Of a stretch of 37,390 bases of DNA, positions 15,828 to 24,349 are shown one piece after another. The stretch is from the NCBI GenBank assembly GCA_900541495.1, contig UQKC01000020.1, forward strand, positions 1 through 37,390, read 5' to 3'. This DNA comes from an uncultured Ruminococcus sp. (GTDB taxonomy: Bacteria; Bacillota; Clostridia; Oscillospirales; Ruminococcaceae). Positions within the stretch are counted from its first letter, which is position 1. The number at the start of each line of letters is the position of its first letter. The notes beneath the pieces were generated by a model. That model was not told the DNA's origin. It worked only from the letters and a program-made list of their open reading frames with translations, and ran no database searches. Made by a program: the position numbers and the translations under genes.

Positions 15828-16076
15828 ATGACACTTAACGAACTTGAAACGGGCGGAACTGCGGTGATAACAGCCGTAAGGGGCGATGGTGCTTTGCGCT
15901 GCCGTCTGCTTGATATGGGACTTATACCGAAAACTAAGGTAATGATACGCAAAGTTGCACCTATGGGCGACCCTATTGAGCTTTTTCTGCGCGGATATGA
16001 GCTTACGATACGCCTTGACGATGCAAAGCTTATCGATATTATCCCCGAAACAAACAATAAGGGGGTATCGGTATGA
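15828..16076 (+). CDS. feoA: Ferrous iron transport protein FeoA
   Basis: An 82-residue SH3-like cytoplasmic protein that assists FeoB. The pattern CRLLDMGLIPKTKVMIRKVAPMGDPIELFLRGYELTIR contains the conserved LxxMGL.pG...V and RG.elslR elements, complete to the end. The start has an AGAGGAA RBS. It overlaps feoB by four bases (ATGA), as is usual. The near-consensus promoter with a palindrome just after it implies metal-responsive control. Confidence 0.95.
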   Translation: MTLNELETGGTAVITAVRGDGALRCRLLDMGLIPKTKVMIRKVAPMGDPIELFLRGYELTIRLDDAKLIDIIPETNNKGVSV

Positions 16077-18076
16077 TATTTGCACTCGCAGGAAATCAGA
16101 ACTGCGGAAAGACCACGCTCTTTAACCAGCTCACGGGCTCAAATCAGCACGTTGGAAACTTCCCCGGCGTTACCGTTGACAGCAAATCGGGCAGCGTTCG
16201 CGGATTAAAGGATTGCGAAGTTGTCGATCTCCCCGGAATTTACTCGATCAGGCCTTACACAAGCGAAGAGATAGTCACCCGTGATTTTCTCATCGAGCAG
16301 AAGCCGAACGCGATAATCAACATCGTTGACGCAACGAATATCGAGCGAAATCTTTACCTCACGCTCCAGCTTCTCGAAATGAACATTCCGACAGTGCTTG
16401 CGCTGAATATGATGGACGAAGTGCGAAACAACGGCGGAACGATCGACGTTGAAAAGCTTTCGGCAAACCTCGGAATTCCCGTTGTTGCGATAAGTGCAGC
16501 CAAGAACGAGGGCGTTAACGAGCTTATACAGACCGTTCACGAAACTGCCGCGAAGAAGCTTCTCCCGACAAAGAAAGACTTTTGCAGCGGCGCGGTTCAC
16601 AGATGTATCCACGCTGTTACGCACCTTATTGAAGACCACGCCGCTGCTGCGGACATCTCCCCGCGTTTTGCCGCAACCAAGCTTGTAGAGCAAGATCCTT
16701 ACATAATTGAAAAGCTTCGCATAAACGAAAATGAACGCGATATGATCGAACACAGCGTTTCCGAAATGGAGTCGGAAACGGGACTTGACCGCAATGCCGC
16801 TCTTGCCGATATGCGATACACATTTATAGAAAAAGTCTGCACAGACACGGTCGTAAAATGTCACGAAAGTAAGGAACACGCACGGAGCGTAAAGATAGAC
16901 AAAGTCCTCACCGGCAAATACCTCGCTATCCCTGTTTTCATCGTTATTATGCTGCTCATTTTCTGGCTGACATTTGATGTTATCGGCTCATTTTTGAGTG
17001 ATCTTTTGAGCCTTGGCATAGATAAAGTAACAAGCGTTGTTGACACCGCTCTGACGGCTTACGGACTTAACCCTGTTGTACACAGCCTTATAATCGACGG
17101 TATTTTTTCGGGCGTTGGCAGCGTTCTGAGCTTCCTGCCGATAATCGTTGTGCTGTTCTTCTTCCTCTCGATGCTTGAAGACAGCGGATATATGGCGCGT
17201 GTTGCGTTCGTTATGGATAAGCTTCTGAGAAAGATAGGTCTTTCGGGACGTTCATTCGTACCGATGCTGATAGGCTTCGGCTGCAGCGTTCCTGCGATAA
17301 TGGCTACAAGAACGCTCTCCTCCGAACGTGACCGCAAAATGACGATATACCTCACCCCGTTTATGAGCTGCAGCGCAAAGCTGCCTATCTATGCAGTCTT
17401 CACGCAGGCATTCTTCGTGAAGTACAAGGCGCTTGTGATGATATCGCTCTATGTCGGCGGAATAATCGTTGGTATCCTCTGTGGACTTATTATGAACAAA
17501 ACGCTGTTCAGAGGAAAACCCGTTCCGTTCGTAATGGAACTGCCGAACTACCGTCTGCCGTCACCTAAAAGCGTTGGTATGCTGATGTGGGAGAAGGCAA
17601 AGGATTTCCTGCAGAAAGCATTTACCGTTATTTTCGTTGCGACTATTATAATATGGTTCTTCCAGACATTTGACCTCAAATTCAACGTTGTTTCCGACAG
17701 TTCGGACAGTATTCTCGCTGCGATAGGAATGTTGATAGCTCCGATACTTAAACCGCTCGGCTTCGGCGACTGGAGAGTTTCCACTGCCCTCATTTCAGGC
17801 TTCACGGCAAAGGAATCGGTGGTTTCGACTCTTGCCGTTCTCACAGGTTCAAACATTTCAAACCTCAGCGAAGTTCTCGGAACGGTATTCACGCCGCTTA
17901 CAGCTGTAAGCTTCTTAGCCTTTACACTTCTTTACACACCATGCGTTGCTGCAATTGCGGCTGCAAAGCGTGAACTCGGAAGCGGCTGGGCAGCATTTGC
18001 ACTCTGTTTGTTCCAGTGCTGCGTGGCTTGGATCGTTTCGTTTGCTGTTTACAATATTGGCGTTTTATTGGTGTAA
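16073..18076 (+). CDS. feoB: Ferrous iron transporter FeoB
   Basis: FeoB is the membrane Fe(II) permease with an N-terminal G protein. The 667-residue protein shows the P-loop GNQNCGKTT (residues 7-15), G3 DLPGIYS, and G4 NMMD, then a helical regulatory domain and the C-terminal membrane part with duplicated Gate motifs (LSFLPIIVVLFFFLSMLEDSGYMARVAF and SGRSFVPMLIGFGCSVPAIMATRTL, with the conserved transport Cys). The start has GGGGG seven bases upstream. It is followed by a hairpin (18084-18107) and a small Cys-rich partner gene. Confidence 0.97.
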   Translation: MIFALAGNQNCGKTTLFNQLTGSNQHVGNFPGVTVDSKSGSVRGLKDCEVVDLPGIYSIRPYTSEEIVTRDFLIEQKPNAIINIVDATNIERNLYLTLQLLEMNIPTVLALNMMDEVRNNGGTIDVEKLSANLGIPVVAISAAKNEGVNELIQTVHETAAKKLLPTKKDFCSGAVHRCIHAVTHLIEDHAAAADISPRFAATKLVEQDPYIIEKLRINENERDMIEHSVSEMESETGLDRNAALADMRYTFIEKVCTDTVVKCHESKEHARSVKIDKVLTGKYLAIPVFIVIMLLIFWLTFDVIGSFLSDLLSLGIDKVTSVVDTALTAYGLNPVVHSLIIDGIFSGVGSVLSFLPIIVVLFFFLSMLEDSGYMARVAFVMDKLLRKIGLSGRSFVPMLIGFGCSVPAIMATRTLSSERDRKMTIYLTPFMSCSAKLPIYAVFTQAFFVKYKALVMISLYVGGIIVGILCGLIMNKTLFRGKPVPFVMELPNYRLPSPKSVGMLMWEKAKDFLQKAFTVIFVATIIIWFFQTFDLKFNVVSDSSDSILAAIGMLIAPILKPLGFGDWRVSTALISGFTAKESVVSTLAVLTGSNISNLSEVLGTVFTPLTAVSFLAFTLLYTPCVAAIAAAKRELGSGWAAFALCLFQCCVAWIVSFAVYNIGVLLV

Positions 18077-18083
18077 AGCTGCA

Positions 18084-18107
18084 CTGTAAAAGCATTTTGC
18101 TTTACAG
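18084..18107 (+). other. Intercistronic hairpin after feoB
   Basis: CTGTAAA...TTTACAG with inner AGCA/TGCT pairing makes a stem of about ten pairs, eight bases after the feoB stop. It lacks a T tract, so it is more likely a processing or stability element that sets expression of the downstream genes than a full terminator. Confidence 0.5.
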
Positions 18108-18146
18108 CAAATTTAAAATATTTTCTATTTCTTCAAAGGAGTTTAT

Positions 18147-18305
18147 ATGGGTCTTGCCGATTGGATAGCGCTTGCGCTGATAGGTTTCGCAGCGGTTTGT
18201 GCTGTGATTTATATGATAAAAAGCAGGAAAAGCGGAAAAGGCTGCTCGGGCTGTCCCTATTCGGGAAACTGCGGTCAAAAATGCAATAAAAACAAGAAAG
18301 GATAA
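18147..18305 (+). CDS. FeoB-associated Cys-rich small membrane protein
   Basis: A 52-residue protein: one N-terminal membrane helix (residues about 5-24), a basic stretch, then a Cys-rich tail with GCSGCPYSGNCGQKC. This is the layout of the FeoB-associated Cys-rich membrane protein family (PF12669 type), which sits after feoB in many Firmicutes and is thought to help ferrous iron transport. The RBS AAAGGAG is six bases upstream. The stop is two bases before queH. Confidence 0.88.
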   Translation: MGLADWIALALIGFAAVCAVIYMIKSRKSGKGCSGCPYSGNCGQKCNKNKKG

Positions 18306-18307
18306 CA

Positions 18308-18955
18308 ATGGCACAGAAACGAAATTACCAGCTTGAACTTGAACACATTTTAAATAGTATAGACCCCGATTCTCCGCCGAAGCTTCTTCTTCAAAGCTGC
18401 TGTGCACCTTGTTCAAGCTACGTTCTCGAATATCTCTCAAATTATTTTTCGATAACGGTATTCTATTTTAACCCTAATATTTACCCTGAAGAGGAATTCT
18501 ACAAGCGAAGCGCCGAGCAGAAACGTCTGCTTTCGCTTATGGATTTAAAAAATCCCGTTGACTTCACCGAGATCGGCTATCAGTCCGAGCGATTTTACGC
18601 CGCTGTGAAAGGGCTTGAACACATCAAAGAGGGCGGCGAACGCTGTTACGCCTGCTACAAGCTTCGTCTTGAACAGACGGCGGAGCTCGCCAAGGAGCGT
18701 GGGTTTGATTTTTTCACGACAACGCTCTCAATAAGTCCGTACAAAAATGCCGATTGGCTCAACGAGATAGGCGAAACCCTCGCTCAGAAATACGGCGTTC
18801 GATATCTTACATCAGATTTCAAGAAAAAGAACGGCTACAAACGCTCGACGGAGCTTTCGGAAAGCTTCGGAATGTACCGTCAGAACTACTGCGGCTGTGT
18901 TTTCTCGATGAAAGAACGTGAGGAAGCAATGAAAAACAAGGAACGAAAGGAATAA
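18308..18955 (+). CDS. queH: Epoxyqueuosine reductase QueH
   Basis: QueH reduces epoxyqueuosine to queuosine in the wobble position of tRNAs with GUN anticodons, the last step of Q synthesis; it is the non-B12 replacement for QueG. The 215-residue protein (formerly DUF208) has the conserved Cys groups CCAPC (Cys31, 32, 35), GGERCYACYKLR, and NYCGC near the C-terminus, which bind an iron-sulfur cluster and a metal. It starts two bases after the Feo-associated gene, within the iron-uptake operon. The RBS is GAAAGGA. Confidence 0.93.
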   Translation: MAQKRNYQLELEHILNSIDPDSPPKLLLQSCCAPCSSYVLEYLSNYFSITVFYFNPNIYPEEEFYKRSAEQKRLLSLMDLKNPVDFTEIGYQSERFYAAVKGLEHIKEGGERCYACYKLRLEQTAELAKERGFDFFTTTLSISPYKNADWLNEIGETLAQKYGVRYLTSDFKKKNGYKRSTELSESFGMYRQNYCGCVFSMKEREEAMKNKERKE

Positions 18956-18959
18956 AACT

Positions 18960-19913
18960 ATGGAAATAAAAGGATTTACTTACGGATTTGACGCACGAAA
19001 GGGTATGCTCACCGACCCCCGCGCCATTGAATCAATGGAAAAGCTTGCATCGCTCGGCACGAACTGGGTATGCCTTGCAATGACTATCGAACAGGATCAT
19101 TTTTACTCGACGAAGTTCGGCTTCGACTACCGAAAGCACTCGACCGATAAGGAACTGACTTTTGCTATAAACAAGCTCAGATCTCTCGGTCAGAAGATAT
19201 GCCTTAAACCTATCCTCAACTGCGCTGACGGCACTTGGAGAGCAAACATCGGCTTCCCCGAGGCTGACTGGGGCGATGTTGATTACTGGAAAGAATGGTT
19301 CTCCTGCTACACGGCGTTTATATGCCACTATGCCGAAATTGCCGAAGACACGGGCTGCGAGATGCTTTGCATAGGCTGTGAAATGCTCGGAACGGAGCGT
19401 AAGGAGGAACATTGGCGTTCACTCATCGCAGAAGTTCGCAAGGTCTACCATGGTGAACTCGTTTACAACGCAAATCACGGCAAGGAGCGCAACATCAAGT
19501 GGTTTGATTCTGTCGATTACATCGGAACTTCGGCTTATTACCCCGTTTCAAACGGTGCAGGCGCTTCGCTCGAAGATATGTGCAAGGCTTGGGAACACCA
19601 CAAGAAAGACCTTGCGGCACTTTCCGCCGAGCTTGGCAAGAAGATAATCTTTATGGAGATAGGCTGCCGAAGCGCAAGCGGCTGTTCATCAATGCCGTGG
19701 GACTTCACACACCCCGATCTCCCCTACGATGAGGACGAGCAGGCGAATTTCTACGAATCCGCTATGAAAACTATGTGGAACGAGGATTGGTTCTGCGGTT
19801 TCTTCTGGTGGGACTGGTACACATTTCTCCCAACGAAAGAAAAGGAACTTGGTTTTTCAATTTACGGCAAGAAAACCGAAGATATCGTCAGAAAGATGTA
19901 CACGAACAACTGA
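18960..19913 (+). CDS. GH113-type glycosidase (beta-mannanase-like), cytoplasmic
   Basis: A 317-residue single-domain TIM barrel with the hallmarks of GH113: Glu141 in CIGCEMLG (acid/base) and Glu233 in IIFMEIGCRS (nucleophile), plus WDFTHP and a C-terminal FFWWDWYTF. GH113 members hydrolyse beta-1,4-mannan and manno-oligosaccharides. No signal peptide is present, so internalised oligosaccharides are the likely substrate. It begins four bases after the queH stop and appears to be the last gene of the feo operon, an unexpected place for a glycan enzyme. A 271-base gap with no gene follows, in which I see only the livJ promoter. Confidence 0.85.
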   Translation: MEIKGFTYGFDARKGMLTDPRAIESMEKLASLGTNWVCLAMTIEQDHFYSTKFGFDYRKHSTDKELTFAINKLRSLGQKICLKPILNCADGTWRANIGFPEADWGDVDYWKEWFSCYTAFICHYAEIAEDTGCEMLCIGCEMLGTERKEEHWRSLIAEVRKVYHGELVYNANHGKERNIKWFDSVDYIGTSAYYPVSNGAGASLEDMCKAWEHHKKDLAALSAELGKKIIFMEIGCRSASGCSSMPWDFTHPDLPYDEDEQANFYESAMKTMWNEDWFCGFFWWDWYTFLPTKEKELGFSIYGKKTEDIVRKMYTNN

Positions 19914-20037
19914 TTTCTGCAAGTTTTGTTTAATGATTATTCATCAATTGACCTTTTTAAGCAATAAATCACTCTTTTTATGTTAAAAATGCCTAAATAT
20001 CGTCAAAATGATATGTTAATTTCATCTTGTTTTTACC

Positions 20038-20066
20038 TTGACTTTTGCGGTTTAAAAAGGTATCAT
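20038..20066 (+). promoter_or_regulatory. Promoter of livJ
   Basis: TTGACT, a 17-base spacer, TATCAT. The leader to livJ is about 110 bases and contains a GC-rich patch (near 20123-20142) able to form a small hairpin. Confidence 0.75.
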
Positions 20067-20184
20067 TTATATAGTGTAAAAGGAAACAGGGGAAAATTGA
20101 ATTAAGTGACCCTCGCTCCTTGCCGCATACCGCCGCGCGGCTTTGCATAACACATCAAATATGGCGGAGAAAAGGGAGTTTATT

Positions 20185-21420
20185 ATGAAATTTTCCAAGA
20201 AAATTCTTGCATTCAGCCTCGCTGCTTGCATGACAGTACCCTTCCTTGCAGGCTGTTCAAGCAAGGATACAACACCCGACAACAGCACAGCTGATGCTGC
20301 AAGCACTGCTGATTCCGGCGACTTCACAGGCACACTCGTTATCGGCGGCATCGGCCCTGTAACAGGCGGCGCTGCAGTTTACGGAAACGCTGTAAAGAAC
20401 GGTATCCAGCTCGCTGTTGACGAGATCAACGCAGCAGGCGGCGTAAACGGCATCAAGCTCGAACTCAACTTCCAGGACGACGAGCACAACGAAGAAAAGG
20501 CTGTCAACGCTTACAACACACTTAAGGATAAGGATATGAAGCTCCTTATCGGTACAGTTACATCTAACCCTTGCATCGCTGTTGCTGCTGAAACAGTTAA
20601 GGACAATATGTTCCAGCTCACACCTTCCGGTTCTGCTGTTGACTGCGTTGCAAATGACAATGCATTCCGTATCTGCTTCAACGATCCTAACCAGGGTACA
20701 GCTTCCGCTCAGTACATTGCACAGAACGGACTTGCTTCCAAGGTTGCTGTAATTTACGACAGCTCCGACGTTTACTCCACAGGTATTTATGAAAAGTTCG
20801 CTGCTGAAGCTGCTAATCAGAACATTGATGTAGTTGCTGCAGAAGCATTCACTTCCGATTCCAAGACCGACTTCTCCGTACAGATCCAGAAGGTTCAGGA
20901 ATCAGGCGCAGAGCTCCTCTTCCTCCCTATCTACTATCAGGAAGCAGCTCTTATCCTCCAGCAGGCATCTAAGGCTGGTCTTGCAGTTAAGTACTTCGGC
21001 TGCGACGGTCTTGACGGACTTATCGATCAGCTCGGCGATGATGTTGCAATTGCTGAGGGCGTAATGCTCCTTACTCCTTTCGCTGCTGACGCTCAGGACG
21101 AAAAGACAGTTGCTTTCACAACAGCTTACAAGGCTGCTTACAACAACGAAGTTCCGATCCAGTTCGCTGCTGACGGCTACGATGCAGTTTACGCTGTAAA
21201 GGCTGCTATGGAAAAGGCAGGCATCACAGATGCTTCTATTTCCGCTTCCGACCTCTGCGACGCTCTCAAGGTTGCTATGACAGAGATCACAGTTGAAGGC
21301 GTTACAGGTAACATCACATGGGCAGCTGACGGTGAGCCTACAAAGGATCCTAAGGCTATGAAGATCGTTGTTACAGAAAACGAAGACGGCACAAAGACTG
21401 GTTCTTACGCTGCTCTTTAA
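20185..21420 (+). CDS. livJ: Branched-chain amino acid ABC transporter, substrate-binding lipoprotein
   Basis: The extracellular binding protein of a HAAT-family importer. The 411-residue precursor starts with a lipoprotein signal peptide ending in the lipobox LAGC (Cys24), then a low-complexity Ser/Thr/Ala linker, then a type I periplasmic-binding fold with IGGIGPVTGGAAVYGNAVKNG and GGVNGIKLELNFQDDEHN. Codon use is strongly biased (for example ACA for Thr, AAC for Asn), as in highly expressed genes. The start at 20185 follows AAAAGGGAG; an upstream start at 20143 would displace the signal peptide. It is followed by its own hairpin, so it is probably made in excess over the permease. Confidence 0.95.
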   Translation: MKFSKKILAFSLAACMTVPFLAGCSSKDTTPDNSTADAASTADSGDFTGTLVIGGIGPVTGGAAVYGNAVKNGIQLAVDEINAAGGVNGIKLELNFQDDEHNEEKAVNAYNTLKDKDMKLLIGTVTSNPCIAVAAETVKDNMFQLTPSGSAVDCVANDNAFRICFNDPNQGTASAQYIAQNGLASKVAVIYDSSDVYSTGIYEKFAAEAANQNIDVVAAEAFTSDSKTDFSVQIQKVQESGAELLFLPIYYQEAALILQQASKAGLAVKYFGCDGLDGLIDQLGDDVAIAEGVMLLTPFAADAQDEKTVAFTTAYKAAYNNEVPIQFAADGYDAVYAVKAAMEKAGITDASISASDLCDALKVAMTEITVEGVTGNITWAADGEPTKDPKAMKIVVTENEDGTKTGSYAAL

Positions 21421-21448
21421 TTAAGAAGTTAATTAATATTGCATCATG

Positions 21449-21475
21449 AGGTCCGTATAAATTTTGTGCGGACCT
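21449..21475 (+). terminator. Partial terminator between livJ and livH
   Basis: AGGTCCG / CGGACCT arms with a 13-base loop, followed by TATTTGC. It should reduce read-through from livJ. Confidence 0.65.
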
Positions 21476-21478
21476 TAT

Positions 21479-21507
21479 TTGCAATTTTATGAGAAATATG
21501 TTATAAT
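21479..21507 (+). promoter_or_regulatory. Internal promoter for livHMGF
   Basis: TTGCAA, 17-base spacer, TATAAT, directly after the livJ terminator. Confidence 0.65.
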
Positions 21508-21514
21508 AGATAAG

Positions 21515-21566
21515 CTGCTGTAAATTAAAGCATCTTCAAAGGCGAAAATGCTTTAACTTGCAGCAG
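21515..21566 (+). promoter_or_regulatory. Long leader hairpin upstream of livH
   Basis: Two 19-base arms (21515-21533 and 21548-21566) pair with only one G-U and one mismatch around a 14-base loop. They begin a few bases after the expected start of the livH transcript. There is no T tract, so it is not a terminator. It ends about 27 bases before the livH RBS, which is itself in a small GAGC/GCTC hairpin. Confidence 0.6.
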
Positions 21567-21601
21567 AAATATAAAATAAAGAGAAAGGAGCTGAAGCTCT
21601 T

Positions 21602-22483
21602 ATGATGAGTTTCATTTCTTACCTTGTAAACGGAATAAGCCTTGGAAGCATCTACGCACTTATCGCTCTGGGTTACACAATGGTTTACGGAATTGCAAAA
21701 ATGCTTAATTTCGCCCACGGTGATATCATTATGGTCGGAGGATTTACGATCTTTACCGCAATGTCCACCGCATGGTGTCCTGTATGGCTCTCAGTCATTA
21801 TCGGCATTGTTGTCTGCACAGTCCTTGGCATAGTCATCGAAAAGGTCGCTTACAAGCCATTAAGAAGCGCTCCTCCGCTCGCTGTACTTATTACTGCTAT
21901 CGGTGTCAGCTACTTGCTCCAGAACGTTGCCCTGCTCATTTTCGGCTCGGCTTCACAGAGCTTCACATCTGTTGTAAAGAACGTTGCTCCCGTTACTATC
22001 GGCGGAGTTACAATTTCAATGGAAACAATAATCTCTATCGTTGTTTCGCTCATTATCATGGTATGCCTTACATTCTTCATCAACAAAACAAAGGCAGGAA
22101 AAGCTATGCTCGCCGTTTCGGAAGATAAGGGCGCTGCACAGCTCATGGGCATCAACGTTAACGCAACCATTTCGCTCACATTCGCGATCGGTTCTGCACT
22201 TGCAGGCGTTGCAAGCGTACTTCTCTGCTCGTCTTATCCTCAGATCAGCCCTTACACGGGTTCTATGCCGGGTATCAAGGCATTCGTTGCAGCCGTTTTC
22301 GGCGGTATCGGAAGTATTCCGGGCGCTATGATCGGCGGAATCCTTCTCGGCGTTATCGAGAACCTTTCAAAGGCATATATTTCCTCACAGCTTTCCGATG
22401 CTATCGTATTCCTTGTACTTATCGTTGTTCTTATCGTTAAGCCTACGGGAATCATGGGCAAGAAGATAAACGAAAAGGTATAA
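21602..22483 (+). CDS. livH: Branched-chain amino acid ABC transporter permease LivH
   Basis: First membrane subunit of the importer. The 293-residue protein has about eight hydrophobic segments and the family signatures GISLGSIYALIALGYTMVYGI near the N-terminus and KTKAGKAMLAVSEDKGAAQLMGINVN, the EAA-like loop that contacts the ATPases. The RBS is AAAGGAG with a start at 21602 or the next ATG codon. Confidence 0.95.
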   Translation: MMSFISYLVNGISLGSIYALIALGYTMVYGIAKMLNFAHGDIIMVGGFTIFTAMSTAWCPVWLSVIIGIVVCTVLGIVIEKVAYKPLRSAPPLAVLITAIGVSYLLQNVALLIFGSASQSFTSVVKNVAPVTIGGVTISMETIISIVVSLIIMVCLTFFINKTKAGKAMLAVSEDKGAAQLMGINVNATISLTFAIGSALAGVASVLLCSSYPQISPYTGSMPGIKAFVAAVFGGIGSIPGAMIGGILLGVIENLSKAYISSQLSDAIVFLVLIVVLIVKPTGIMGKKINEKV

Positions 22484-22495
22484 GGAGGCGCAGGT

Positions 22496-23569
22496 ATGAA
22501 AAAAACTACTTTAAACAACATTATAACCTGCGGAATGGTACTTGTACTTTTTATCGTATGCGGAATTCTTTCCTCAGCAGGTGTTCTCGGAAGCAAATTG
22601 AGCGGCTTGCTCGTTCCTATCGGAATTTACATAATCCTTTCGATATCGCTCAACCTCACAGTTGGTATCCTCGGTGAGCTTTCACTCGGTCACGCAGGCT
22701 TTATGTGTGTCGGCGCTTATTTCGGCGGCGTATTCTCCATTCTTGTTCAGGACGTTGTGACCGTTTCATGGCTCAGAATAACACTCGCTATCATCGTTGG
22801 CGGAATTGCCGCTGCGATATTCGGTATTCTTATCGGTATCCCTGTTCTCCGTCTTCGCGGTGACTACCTTGCTATCGTTACGCTTGGCTTCGGTGAAATT
22901 ATCAAGAGTATTTCCAACAATATTTACCTTGTAAAAGATGTAAACGGACTTCACTTCTCGTTTGCTTCTCCCGTTTCGGGAACGGACGCTGCAACTGCCG
23001 TTGATATTTTCAAGGGCGCGCAGGGCATCAAAGCTCCGCAGGACACAACGCTTCTTATCGTTGTTATAGTCCTTATGCTAAGCCTTATCGTTATAATGAA
23101 CCTTGTTGATTCAAAGACGGGTCGTGCTTGTATGGCTATCAGAGATAACTACATTGCCGCACAGTCGGTCGGCATCAACGTTACAAAGTACAGACTTGTT
23201 GCTTTCGTTGTTTCCGCAGCTATCGCAGGCATTGCAGGTGTTCTCTACTCCCACTCGCTTGCAGTTCTTGCTCCGAAAAAGTTCGACTACAACCTTTCGA
23301 TACTCATTCTCGTATTCGTCGTTCTCGGCGGACTTGGCAGCATGAGAGGTTCTATCATCGCAACTATCGTTCTCTATGCACTTCCCGAAATATTCCGTGA
23401 AGTCGGAGATTACCGTATGCTCATTTACGCTATTGTTCTTATCGCAATGATGATCTTCAAGAACGCTCCTTACTTCAAGGATCTTTTTGAAAAGATCAAG
23501 GAACTCCCCATATTTGAAAAGTTTAAAACTAAAAATAAAGTAAAGGCTGTCGGAGGTGAATCGAAATGA
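22496..23569 (+). CDS. livM: Branched-chain amino acid ABC transporter permease LivM
   Basis: Second membrane subunit, 357 residues. Signatures are LSLNLTVGILGELSLGHAGFMCVGAY and SKTGRACMAIRDNYIAAQSVGINVTKYR, the cytoplasmic coupling loop. It begins 12 bases after livH (RBS AAGGAGG) and overlaps livG by four bases. The C-terminal tail is Lys-rich. Confidence 0.95.
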   Translation: MKKTTLNNIITCGMVLVLFIVCGILSSAGVLGSKLSGLLVPIGIYIILSISLNLTVGILGELSLGHAGFMCVGAYFGGVFSILVQDVVTVSWLRITLAIIVGGIAAAIFGILIGIPVLRLRGDYLAIVTLGFGEIIKSISNNIYLVKDVNGLHFSFASPVSGTDAATAVDIFKGAQGIKAPQDTTLLIVVIVLMLSLIVIMNLVDSKTGRACMAIRDNYIAAQSVGINVTKYRLVAFVVSAAIAGIAGVLYSHSLAVLAPKKFDYNLSILILVFVVLGGLGSMRGSIIATIVLYALPEIFREVGDYRMLIYAIVLIAMMIFKNAPYFKDLFEKIKELPIFEKFKTKNKVKAVGGESK

Positions 23570-24336
23570 GTGAAGCAACACCTATGCTCGAAATAAAAAA
23601 TCTTGCTATCCAGTTCGGCGGTCTTAAAGCTGTTGATAACCTCAATCTTACGATAAAAAAGAATCAGCTTTACGGTCTTATCGGTCCTAACGGCGCAGGA
23701 AAAACGACCGTGTTCAATATGCTCACGGGCGTTTACAAGCCGACAGCAGGTACTATCTACCTTGACGGCGAAAACATCACGGGCAAATCCCCTGCACAGA
23801 TCAACCGTCACGGCATTGCACGTACTTTCCAGAATATCCGTCTTTTCAAGAATATGTCCGTTCTTGATAATGTTAAGGTAGGACTTCACAATCAGAAGAA
23901 ATACACTGCGATCGAGGGTGTTCTCCGTCTTCCGCGATATTTCAAGGAAGAAAAGGAAATGGACGAAAAGGCTCTTGAACTGCTCAAGGTTTTTGAACTC
24001 GACGGCGAAAAGGACACGCTTTCTTCCAATCTTCCTTACGGTAAACAGAGAAAGCTCGAAATTGCCCGTGCGCTTGCAACAAATCCTAAGCTTCTGCTTC
24101 TTGACGAACCCGCCGCAGGTATGAACCCTAACGAAACAGCGGAACTTATGGATAATATCCGTTTTATAATTGAAAGATTTGATATGACTGTCCTTCTTAT
24201 CGAGCATGATATGAAACTCGTTTCGGGAATATGCGAGGAAGTTACCGTTCTTAACTTCGGTCAGGAGCTTGCTCAGGGCATTACTACCAATGTTCTCAAC
24301 GATCCGAAGGTCATCACCGCATATTTAGGAGAATAA
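23566..24336 (+). CDS. livG: Branched-chain amino acid ABC transporter ATPase LivG
   Basis: One of the two ATPases energising the importer. The 256-residue protein has Walker A GPNGAGKT (about residues 43-50), the long HAAT-type insertion, Walker B LLLLDEPAAGMNP and the switch His in LIEHDM. The ABC signature is atypical, reading NLPYGKQRKLEIARAL (LPYGKQ in place of LSGGQ), which is normal for LivG. RBS GGAGGTG lies within livM. Confidence 0.96.
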   Translation: MSEATPMLEIKNLAIQFGGLKAVDNLNLTIKKNQLYGLIGPNGAGKTTVFNMLTGVYKPTAGTIYLDGENITGKSPAQINRHGIARTFQNIRLFKNMSVLDNVKVGLHNQKKYTAIEGVLRLPRYFKEEKEMDEKALELLKVFELDGEKDTLSSNLPYGKQRKLEIARALATNPKLLLLDEPAAGMNPNETAELMDNIRFIIERFDMTVLLIEHDMKLVSGICEEVTVLNFGQELAQGITTNVLNDPKVITAYLGE

Positions 24337-24349
24337 GGAGGAAAGCCCT

